Part shown: positions 8,607 through 15,335 of the stretch, piece by piece | How positions within the stretch are numbered: position 1 is the stretch's first letter | Layout: each line of letters opens with the position of its first letter | DNA from: Dehalogenimonas sp. W | GTDB taxonomy: Bacteria > Chloroflexota > Dehalococcoidia > Dehalococcoidales > Dehalococcoidaceae | Length of the DNA: 64,000 nucleotides | Assembly: GCF_037094495.1 (NCBI RefSeq) | Contig: NZ_CP146612.1 | Span: forward strand, 558,001-622,000 | Direction: 5' to 3' | Translations under genes and position numbers: made by a program | Notes under the pieces: model-generated | Databases searched by the model: none | What the model saw: the letters and a program-made list of their open reading frames with translations, nothing else | What the model was told of the DNA's origin: nothing

Positions 8607-8639
8607 CCGAGATTGCTTCGCCGTAGGCTCGCAATGACG
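8607..8639 (-). repeat. Hairpin module, right bracket of the GIY-YIG gene
   Basis: A CCGAGATTGC...GCAATGACG module with arms ATTGC/GCAAT, in inverted orientation relative to the module at 8239-8276. Confidence 0.85.
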
Positions 8640-8747
8640 TATGGAGGAAACGACGTACGGAAAAGCAAGTTCGCACCACTCCCATCTCTGCGAGAGGCCG
8701 GAGGACGCGAAGCAGTCTCGGTGCTCCAAGCTAAAGACTGACTGCTC

Positions 8748-9113
8748 TTAATCAGGACTGTATTCGGCCGAAGACTCCGGCGACTCCCACACCTTGACCG
8801 ATTCCAGCGTCACGCCGGTGATCTCCGGCGCCAGCGCCTCATAGATGACCCTGGCGATGTTCTCAGCGGAAGGGTTGATGCCGTCGAAGGGCGGTACGTC
8901 ATTCAGGAGGGTATGGTCATAGCGCGCCAAAACCGGCTTCAGCAGGGCTTTGAGTTCGGTGAAGTCACAGGCCAGACCGGTGTCATCCAGTTCGGCAGCG
9001 GCCACTTTGACCATTACCCGGTAGCGGTGGCCGTGGAGCTGTTCGCATTTGCCGCCGTAGCCGCGGAGGAAGTGGGCGGCGTCGAAATGGCTTTCCACAC
9101 TGATACGGTACAT
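8748..9113 (-). CDS. queD: 6-carboxytetrahydropterin synthase, QueD
   Basis: A 121-residue QueD/PTPS-family enzyme that converts 7,8-dihydroneopterin triphosphate to 6-carboxytetrahydropterin, the second step towards queuosine and other 7-deazaguanines. The zinc ligands are H14 (HFDAAH), H27 and H29 (LHGH), with catalytic Cys23. The C-terminal VKVWESPES is typical. The start has a GGGGAG nine bases upstream. It lies 33 bp downstream of livF on the same strand and may be read from the transporter operon. No other queuosine gene is in the window. Confidence 0.92.
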   Translation of the reverse strand: MYRISVESHFDAAHFLRGYGGKCEQLHGHRYRVMVKVAAAELDDTGLACDFTELKALLKPVLARYDHTLLNDVPPFDGINPSAENIARVIYEALAPEITGVTLESVKVWESPESSAEYSPD

Positions 9114-9146
9114 AGGTTTAATCTCCCCTGCCGGCCGGCAGTGCTA

Positions 9147-9863
9147 TCAGCCCAGGCCCAGGTAGCGCTTGCGGGCGTCCTCGTTCTCCAGGATGGTGGC
9201 CGCCGGGCCTTCCAGCGCCAGCTTGCCGGTGACCAGCACGTAGGCGCGTTCGGAGAAAGCCAGAATCCGGCGGGTGTTCTGCTCGATAATCATCAGCGCC
9301 GTGCCGGACTCGTTGATGAGCCGGAGCTTGTCGATAATGGTCTCCACCGCCTTGTGGGACAGCGAGGCCAGCGGCTCATCCAGCAGCAAAGCCCGCGGGT
9401 TGGCCATCATCGCCCGGGCGATGGCCAGCATCTGGCGCTCGCCGCCGGACAGGCTGCCGGCATAAAACTTCTTACGCCGCTCCAGCTCCGGGAACATCTG
9501 GTACATCCGCTCGATATCGGCTTTAACGCCGGCGCCGTCGTTCCGGGTAAAAGCGCCCATCTCCAGGTTCTCCTGGATAGTGAGGTTAGCGAAGACATTA
9601 TCGGTCTGGGACACGTAACCCAGCCCCATGGCCACCGTCTTGTCAGGTGTAATATCGGTGACGTCCCGCCCGCCGAAGGTGACTTTGCCCTCAAACAACC
9701 GGGCGAAACCCAGCAGGGCTTTCAAAAGGGTGGATTTGCCGGAGCCGTTGGGTCCGATGACCGCCACGTTGCCGCCTTCTTCCAGGCGGATGGAAACGTT
9801 CTGGACGATATGGACGTCGCCGTAGCCGGCAACGATATTTTCAGCGGTCAGGATATCACTCAT
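9147..9863 (-). CDS. livF: Branched-chain amino-acid-type ABC transporter ATPase, LivF
   Basis: A 238-residue ABC ATPase with Walker A GPNGSGKST, signature SGGERQ and Walker B LLLDEP, and the compact LivF architecture. I placed the start at 9863 (MSDILTAENI) because GGAGG lies six bases upstream and the ATG overlaps the livG end by 8 nt (ATGAGTGA). A longer frame starts at 9917 but would run far into livG. It acts at the inner face of the membrane with LivG to power LivHM. Confidence 0.92.
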   Translation of the reverse strand: MSDILTAENIVAGYGDVHIVQNVSIRLEEGGNVAVIGPNGSGKSTLLKALLGFARLFEGKVTFGGRDVTDITPDKTVAMGLGYVSQTDNVFANLTIQENLEMGAFTRNDGAGVKADIERMYQMFPELERRKKFYAGSLSGGERQMLAIARAMMANPRALLLDEPLASLSHKAVETIIDKLRLINESGTALMIIEQNTRRILAFSERAYVLVTGKLALEGPAATILENEDARKRYLGLG

Positions 9864-10644
9864 TACCGGCCTCCACAGCCCCGCTGCCGATATAAACCTC
9901 AAAGAACACCGGGTCATTGACCACCTGCTCCGGTTTGCCCTGAAGCACTACCCGGCCGCGGTCCATGACATACACCCAGTCAGCATGCGCCATCAGGAGT
10001 TCCAGCCGGTGTTCAATAACCAGGAAGCTCATGCCCTTTTCGGCCTTGAGCCGGTCAAGTTCTTCAAATATCTGCTTGCCCAGCACCGGATTGACGCCGG
10101 CGGCCGGTTCATCCAGCAGCAGCAGTTCCGGCTCCGACATCAGCGACCGGCCGATCTCCAGCAGTTTCTGCTGGCCGCCGGACATCTCGCCTGCCTTGGA
10201 AAAGGTCAGGTGGGATATATTGAGCAGCTCCAGCAGTTCCATGGCGCGGATAGCCAGACGGTCCTCGTCCCGGTGCCACGCGCCGCGGCGGAACAGGCTG
10301 TTGAAGATGTTGTCGCCGGGCTGGTTCCGGGCAGCGATTATCATGTTATCCAGCACCGACATCGTCGGGAACAACCGGGGGAACTGGAAGGCGTTGGCCA
10401 TGCCCAGGTCATATATCTGGTGCGGCATCATTTTCTCAATGTCGCGTCCGGCGAAGGTGACCCTGCCGGAAGTGGCAGGACGCAGACCGTAAATGGAGGA
10501 CAGCAGCGTCGTCTTGCCGCAGCCGTTGGGACCCACCAGGCCGACAAACTGTCCGCGCCCGACTTCCAGGTCCACCCCGGCCACGGCGCACAGCCCGCCG
10601 TAGTATTTTTGCAGGTTTTCTACTTTGAGGAGGGATTCAGCCAT
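9856..10644 (-). CDS. livG: Branched-chain amino-acid-type ABC transporter ATPase, LivG
   Basis: A 262-residue ABC ATPase with Walker A GPNGCGKTT, signature MSGGQQK and Walker B LLLDEPAAGVNP, which is characteristic of LivG. Its start region, with an AAGGAGG ribosome site inside a potential hairpin, is present in three copies: here (10627), at 10775 and at 10938. A 51-codon frame begins in the middle copy and ends over this start (see separate entry). It overlaps livF by 8 nt. Confidence 0.92.
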   Translation of the reverse strand: MAESLLKVENLQKYYGGLCAVAGVDLEVGRGQFVGLVGPNGCGKTTLLSSIYGLRPATSGRVTFAGRDIEKMMPHQIYDLGMANAFQFPRLFPTMSVLDNMIIAARNQPGDNIFNSLFRRGAWHRDEDRLAIRAMELLELLNISHLTFSKAGEMSGGQQKLLEIGRSLMSEPELLLLDEPAAGVNPVLGKQIFEELDRLKAEKGMSFLVIEHRLELLMAHADWVYVMDRGRVVLQGKPEQVVNDPVFFEVYIGSGAVEAGNE

Positions 10645-10792
10645 CGCATGGCCCTCCTTTACGGAAATTCCAAATCCTAATTTCTAAATCCCAAACAAAT
10701 CCAAAATTCCAATATCCAATACCAAAACCTGACCGGTTTCGGGCTTTGTTCAGAAGAGTCTTCGGCGTCATTTCGAGGAGGGGTTCAACCAT
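10637..10792 (-). CDS. Putative 51-residue leader ORF created by duplication of the livG start
   Basis: A duplicated livG ribosome site and ATG at 10792 opens a frame of 51 codons. It begins MVEPLLE, a mutated version of the livG N-terminus MAESLLK, runs through AT-rich heptad repeat sequence, and stops with a TGA at 10637-10639, inside livG codons 2-3. It has a good ribosome site. Whether it is translated, and whether it couples translation to livG, is inference. Confidence 0.4.
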   Translation of the reverse strand: MVEPLLEMTPKTLLNKARNRSGFGIGYWNFGFVWDLEIRIWNFRKGGPCDG

Positions 10793-10930
10793 CGCATGGC
10801 CCTCCTTTACGGAAATTCCAAATCCTAATTTCTAAATCCCAAACAAATCCTAAATTCAAATATTCAATACCAAAACAGGTTGCTACCCGGTTCCGGCTAT
10901 TGTTTACGGGATTAATTGAAGCACACAGCG
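10645..10930. repeat. Repeats separating livM from livG
   Basis: Copies of a segment of about 33 bp (GAGGAGG...GGCCCTCCTT) start at 10627, 10775 and 10938. Between them lie two AT-rich heptad blocks (CCAAATC, CTAATTT and similar units). The repeated segment is the livG ribosome site and first codons and can fold as a hairpin (GGAGGG/CCCTCC with inner GCCAT/ATGGC). Confidence 0.9.
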
Positions 10931-11863
10931 TCATTTTGAGGAGGGATTCAGCCATCGCATGGCCCTCCTTGTGCCCAGGGTGTTGATCTTGCTCTCCTTG
11001 AACAGGCCGCCGGGGCGGTACATCAGTATCAGGATAATGATAAGGCCGAACATGATGTTCTGGAGATTGGTCGGGTCAATCGGTAAAGTAATATAGTCCT
11101 TGAGGATGATAGTGCCGCGCTCGAAGAGTTGAACCGCCGCGGCGCCGACGATAACGCCGATATTACTGCCCGGACCGCCCAGGATGACCATCATCCAGAT
11201 AGTAAAGGTGATAATGGGCAGGAAGGAGTCCGGGGTGATATAACCGACGAAATTAGCAAAGAGCGCCCCGCCCAGGCCGGCCATGGCCGAGCCGACCATG
11301 AAGACGATGGCTTTATACTTGACACGGTTCTTGCCGATGGAGTCGGCGGCTACTTCATCGTCACGCAGGGCGCGCATGATGCGCCCGAAGGGTGAATTAG
11401 CCAGGTAACGCATGAAGAGGTAACTCAGCAGCAGCACGAAAGCCACCAGAGCCAGGTTGAGCCACAGCCGGAGAGCGAAATCACCCTGGGCGAAAACCGA
11501 GGGAATATTGATGCCCCAGACGCCGTTGGCCAGCCAGTCCTCGGCCTTGAAGAAGATGCGCAGAATTTCGCCGAAGGTCAGGGTGACGATAGCCAGGTAG
11601 TCTTCCCGGAGCCGGATGGCCGGCAGGGAGATTAAAAGGCCGAAGAGTGAGGCGATGACCGCCGCCAGCACCAGCGCCAGCCCCCAGAACACCCCCGCCT
11701 GTACCAGCAAGGCGTAGCCGTATGCGCCGATCATGAAGAAGGCCACCTTGCCGAAGTTGGCCAGACCGGTGTAACCGTATTCGGCGTTAAGAGACTTGGC
11801 TACGATGGCGAAGATGCCGACGTAAACCAGGGCATTCAGCGCATATACCAGTAACGGCTCCAT
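10931..11863 (-). CDS. livM: Branched-chain amino-acid-type ABC transporter permease, LivM
   Basis: A 310-residue polytopic permease of the LivM class, with about eight hydrophobic segments and a conserved cytoplasmic loop (MRALRDDEVAADSIGKN) that contacts the ATPase. It starts directly after the livH stop (TAA then ATG). Its last dozen residues (RRAMRWLNPSSK) are encoded by a copy of the livG start region in another frame. This fits an ancestral livM-livG overlap that was later pulled apart by repeat insertion. Confidence 0.9.
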   Translation of the reverse strand: MEPLLVYALNALVYVGIFAIVAKSLNAEYGYTGLANFGKVAFFMIGAYGYALLVQAGVFWGLALVLAAVIASLFGLLISLPAIRLREDYLAIVTLTFGEILRIFFKAEDWLANGVWGINIPSVFAQGDFALRLWLNLALVAFVLLLSYLFMRYLANSPFGRIMRALRDDEVAADSIGKNRVKYKAIVFMVGSAMAGLGGALFANFVGYITPDSFLPIITFTIWMMVILGGPGSNIGVIVGAAAVQLFERGTIILKDYITLPIDPTNLQNIMFGLIIILILMYRPGGLFKESKINTLGTRRAMRWLNPSSK

Positions 11864-12748
11864 TTAGTTACCCTTGAACGCTTTCGCCAGCCCCTGAGGC
11901 CGGAATATCAGCACGATAATTAAAATAACGAACGGTATTGCCATGCGGTACTGGGTGGACAGGCCTATTTCGGACAACAGCACCACACCGATATTCTCCG
12001 CCAGCCCGATGGCAAAGGCCGCCACCATGGCGCCGTAGAAGCTGCCGATGCCGCCCAGCACCACCACGGCGAAGGTCGGCAGGATGATGTCCCAGCCGAC
12101 ATAGGGCGTAATCCGGGTTTCCACGCCGCGGAACAACCCGGCGATGCCGGCCAGACCGGCGGACACAAACCAGGTAATCATCAACACTTTGGTGGTATCG
12201 ATGCCGGCAGCCAGCGCCAGACGGGGGTTGGATGAAGTAGCCCGGATGGCTTTGCCGATCTTGGTGCGGGTCAGCATGTAATGCATCCCCGCGCCGACGG
12301 CAACCGCGGTGGCGATGATGATTATCCAGTGGAGGCTGACACGCAGAGAGCCGATCTCGTAAATGGGCCAGATGATATTGAAGGTGCGGGAGGAAAAGCC
12401 CCAAATTTCGCCGGCGGTATGGCGCAGGATGAAGCCCAGAGCCATAGAGGCCACCATCAAATGGATAATAGTCGTCCCGGCTTTATCGGCCAGCGGCTTG
12501 AAAACACCGCGGTAGCTCAAAAAACCAACGACACCGGCGCCCATGAAGGCCACCGGATAGGCTATAAACAGCGGCCAACCGAGCTGTTCGGCGATGAAGT
12601 AGCCAAGGAAGCCGCCGATGGCCATGAATTCGGCGTGGGCGAAGTTGGGGAACTTGACCAGGCCGTATAGCAGCGTCAGCCCGACCGCCGATATCAGATA
12701 CAGGCTGCCGGTGACCGCTGAATTTACAATTATCTGTTCCCAGTTCAA
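11864..12748 (-). CDS. livH: Branched-chain amino-acid-type ABC transporter permease, LivH
   Basis: A 294-residue LivH-class permease, first gene of livHMGF. It has about eight membrane segments and the conserved loop IRATSSNPRLALAAGID. The start codon is TTG (12746-12748), with AGGGA upstream as a weak ribosome site. No other start gives the conserved MNWEQIIVNSAVTGSLYLI N-terminus. Its stop abuts the livM start. Confidence 0.9.
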   Translation of the reverse strand: MNWEQIIVNSAVTGSLYLISAVGLTLLYGLVKFPNFAHAEFMAIGGFLGYFIAEQLGWPLFIAYPVAFMGAGVVGFLSYRGVFKPLADKAGTTIIHLMVASMALGFILRHTAGEIWGFSSRTFNIIWPIYEIGSLRVSLHWIIIIATAVAVGAGMHYMLTRTKIGKAIRATSSNPRLALAAGIDTTKVLMITWFVSAGLAGIAGLFRGVETRITPYVGWDIILPTFAVVVLGGIGSFYGAMVAAFAIGLAENIGVVLLSEIGLSTQYRMAIPFVILIIVLIFRPQGLAKAFKGN

Positions 12749-14067
12749 ATCTTGTCCCTGGTCGGAAAATCCGCGTTAATATAACAGATGAGGCCGAAAT
12801 CGGCAACCATCGCGGTATTATACCGTAATAAGCTATCAGCCGTCAGCTATCAGCTATCAGCCTTTTAGTAGGCAGTACACAGTCGGCAGTTTACAGTAAT
12901 GAATACCGGGATTGCTTCGGCGTGGCCTTGCAGGGTGAGCTTTCAGCTATCAGCTTCCGGCTGGCAGTAATCAGTACACAGTCGGCAGTTTACAGTAAAA
13001 AAACCCGGGATTGCTTCGGCGCAGGCTCGCAGGGTGAGGGCTGGCTTAAGTACCAGTCGCAGTTTCAGCTATGAGCTTTCAGCTAGCTTTCGCTGCTCAG
13101 TAATCAGTACACAGTCGGCAGTTTACAGTAAAAAATACCGGGATTGCTTCGGCGTCGCAGGGAGCTTTCAGCTATCAGCTTTCGGCTGGCAGTAATCAGT
13201 ACACAGTCGGCAGTTTACAGTAAAAAATACCGGGATTGCTTCGGCGCAGCCTCGCAGGGTGAGCTTTCAGCTATCAGCTTTCGGCTGGCAGTAATCAGTA
13301 CACAGTCGGCAGTTTACAGTAATGAATACCGGGATTGCTTCGGCGTGGCCTTGCAGGGTGAGCTTTCAGCTTTCGGCTGGCAGTAATCAGTACACAGTCG
13401 GCAGTTTACAGTAAAAAATACCGGGATTGCTTCGGCGCAGCCTCGCAGGGTGAGCTTTCAGCTATCAGCTTTCGGCTGGCAGTAATCAGTACACAGTCGG
13501 CAGTTTACAGTAAAAAATACCGGGATTGCTTCGGCGCAGCCTCGCAGGGTGAGCTTTCAGCTTCGGCGCAGCCTCGCAGGGGAGCTTTCAGCTTTCAGCT
13601 ATCAGCTTTCGGCTGGCAGTAATCAGCTTTTACAGTAAAAAATACCGGGATTGCTTCGGCGCAGCCTCGCAGGGTGAGCTTTCAGCTATCAGCTTTCACT
13701 GGCAGTCACAGTCGGCAGTTTACAGTAAAAAATACCGGGATTGCTTCGGCGCAGCCTCGCAGGGTGAGCTTTCAGCAGTCAGGTTTCAGCTTTCAACCCC
13801 CTCCCCGTCACTGCGAGCGACCACAAGGCGCGAAGCAGTCTCGGTACTCCTATTCAAATATTTGAGATTGGTAGTATTTGTGGCATTGGTAGTATTTTCC
13901 GGCCATCAGCTACATGGATTACCCGCTTTCGCGGGTAATGACAACAAAATAAATGTCATCCCCGGCGAAAGCCGGGGATCCACGTCCTCAATAACTCGTT
14001 ACTGTTTACTGGATATTAGAATTTCCTGGGGGATCCACTCCTACGGATGCGGGCCGGCGTACTCCAC
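12749..14067. repeat. Tandem array of about 100-bp composite units and flanking hairpins
   Basis: From about 12832 to 13790, a unit of roughly 91-100 bp is repeated about eight times. It contains AGCNNTC heptads, a CAGTNNN block and a GGGATTGCTTCGGCG...CTCGCAGGGTGAG module. Many units have a length divisible by three, so open frames run across several units and encode repeated peptides; I regard these as non-coding. After the array come a GTCACTGCGAGC module, a TTGGTAGTA block and the paired hairpins GGATTACCCG.../GTCATCCCCGG... (13917-13985). Confidence 0.9.
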
Positions 14068-14334
14068 CTATACGCTGCGCGCCTCCTGGTTGATCCAATA
14101 CCGGATACGGTGGCTGTCAGTGACATCATATTGCAGCAGCCACTTCAACTCACCTTTGAGACGTTTGGCTTTCCCCGCTGAATTAATGGTATCAGCCGGC
14201 GATTTCTCCAGAAAAGCCTTGCAGCGCTTCATCGGCTCCGGATACTGGCTTTCAAGCTGTCGCCAGCCCTTAAGCACGGCGTTTTTCTCCAGATACACGG
14301 CATACTTGCCGGACGGCTCAGTCAAGACGAACAT
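14068..14334 (-). CDS. RelE/ParE-like toxin, probably truncated by a nonsense codon
   Basis: An 88-residue RelE/ParE-superfamily-like protein; the segment KRLKGELKWLLQYDVTDSHRIRYWINQEARSV fits the toxin fold. The stop is a TAG at 14068-14070. The same frame continues for eight more codons (VEYAGPHP) to a second TAG at 14041, and YxEYAGPHP-like ends are what related toxins normally carry. This suggests that a tyrosine codon became TAG and removed the last strand. It overlaps the upstream antitoxin gene by 17 nt. Confidence 0.65.
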   Translation of the reverse strand: MFVLTEPSGKYAVYLEKNAVLKGWRQLESQYPEPMKRCKAFLEKSPADTINSAGKAKRLKGELKWLLQYDVTDSHRIRYWINQEARSV

Positions 14335-14767
14335 ACTCCCGGACAGCCTGGCCGTCCTTCAAAAGCACGGCAGTGGCGGGGTTGCTTTTAGCCTCGGCGG
14401 TCGCCTGCCAGGCGGCCAATAGCTCTTCCAGTTGTTCCCACTGGTTATGGCTGGCAGCTTCCTCAAATCCGGCCAGCAGTTCATCATAAAATTCGTCAAT
14501 CTCACCAGCGTTAAGGTGAATCATCCAGGAAAATACCTTACTCCCGCTCGTGGGGCTTAACCGCAGCTCCCGGCCGAGCCTGATCAATAAATCTGCGTAA
14601 TAGTTGAACGCATACATCTGACGCGCGGTTTCCCGATTAACGATAACCAGTTTCTTTTTACCACTGGTCACCGATACCGGATTGCGCCAGGCCTTTTCAA
14701 ACCACATCTTCTGTTTAGCCTTGAGTTCAGTCGCAGTGACGATTTCATCATTGAATATTGTTGGCAT
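14318..14767 (-). CDS. Phd/YefM-like antitoxin with extended C-terminus
   Basis: This 149-residue protein has an N-terminal Phd/YefM-like segment (about residues 10-55: TATELKAKQKMWF...GKKKLVIVNRETA), followed by a helical C-terminal region that may bind the toxin. It is encoded upstream of, and overlapping, the RelE-like gene, as expected for a TA operon. It would bind its own promoter. Assignment rests on fold-like similarity and context, not on a search. Confidence 0.6.
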   Translation of the reverse strand: MPTIFNDEIVTATELKAKQKMWFEKAWRNPVSVTSGKKKLVIVNRETARQMYAFNYYADLLIRLGRELRLSPTSGSKVFSWMIHLNAGEIDEFYDELLAGFEEAASHNQWEQLEELLAAWQATAEAKSNPATAVLLKDGQAVREYVRLD

Positions 14768-15260
14768 TTTTCCGTACCTTTTTTAGTATCTTTTTATATA
14801 CTTATTATGGTACCTTGCGCCGGGGATGTCAATATGAGGCCGAAAGCTGTCAGCTTTTTAGTAGGCAGTCGACAGTTGGCAGTTTACAGTAACAAATACC
14901 GGGATTGCTTCGGCGTAGCCTCGCAATGACGTTGGAGTGTGACAATGACCCCCTTCCCCGTCACTGCGAGCGACCACAAGGCGCGAAGCAGTATCGGTAC
15001 TCCTATTCAAATATTTGAAATTGGTAGTATTTGTGGCATTGGTAGTATTTTCCGGCCATCAGCTACATGGATTACCCGCTTTCGCGGGTAATGACAACAA
15101 AAATTAATGTCATCCTCGGCGAAAGCCGGGGATCCACTCCGTACTGAATACTCGTACTGTCTACTGTTCACTGAATATTCTGCCCACTCGGTATATTCAA
15201 ATATTTGAAATTGGTAGTATTTGTGGCATTGGTAGTATTTATACCCATTAGATATTAAAA
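14768..15260. repeat. Composite repeat island between the TA pair and the surface-protein gene
   Basis: It contains, in order, AGC heptads, CAGTNNN heptads, a GATTGCTTCGGCGTAGCCTCGCAATGACG module, a GTCACTGCGAGC module, a TTGGTAGTA/TTTGTGGCA 9-nt block, the paired hairpins GGATTACCCG.../GTCATCCTCGG... (15068-15135) and a second TTGGTAGTA block. The TA promoter should lie in the first 60 bases. No gene is seen. Confidence 0.8.
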
Positions 15261-15290
15261 GAGGGAGCCTCCATTTCTGGAGGCTCCCTC
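15261..15290 (-). terminator. Terminator of the 1050-residue surface-protein gene
   Basis: A hairpin with 13-bp arms GAGGGAGCCTCCA/TGGAGGCTCCCTC and a TTTC loop. Heptad repeats (15297-15325) lie between it and the stop codon. The same hairpin with an exactly inverted loop (GAAA) follows the paralogue at 20421-20450. Confidence 0.88.
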
Positions 15291-15335
15291 TGAAGCTGAC
15301 AGCTGTTAGCTGAAAGCTGATAGCTTAAAGTTTAA

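Noticed and set aside
8913-9920. 335-codon frame antisense to queD and livF
   Set aside because: It crosses two well-supported genes on the other strand and has no recognisable domain.
13144-13386. Open frame coding repeated SAISFRLAVISTQSAVYSNEYRDCFG peptides
   Set aside because: It lies wholly in the 100-bp repeat array and has no ribosome site; the same peptide appears wherever the repeat occurs. Unit length near 99 bp explains the open frame.
12832-13790. CRISPR array
   Set aside because: Repeats are about 100 bp, composite and directly abutting, without unique spacers; no cas genes nearby.
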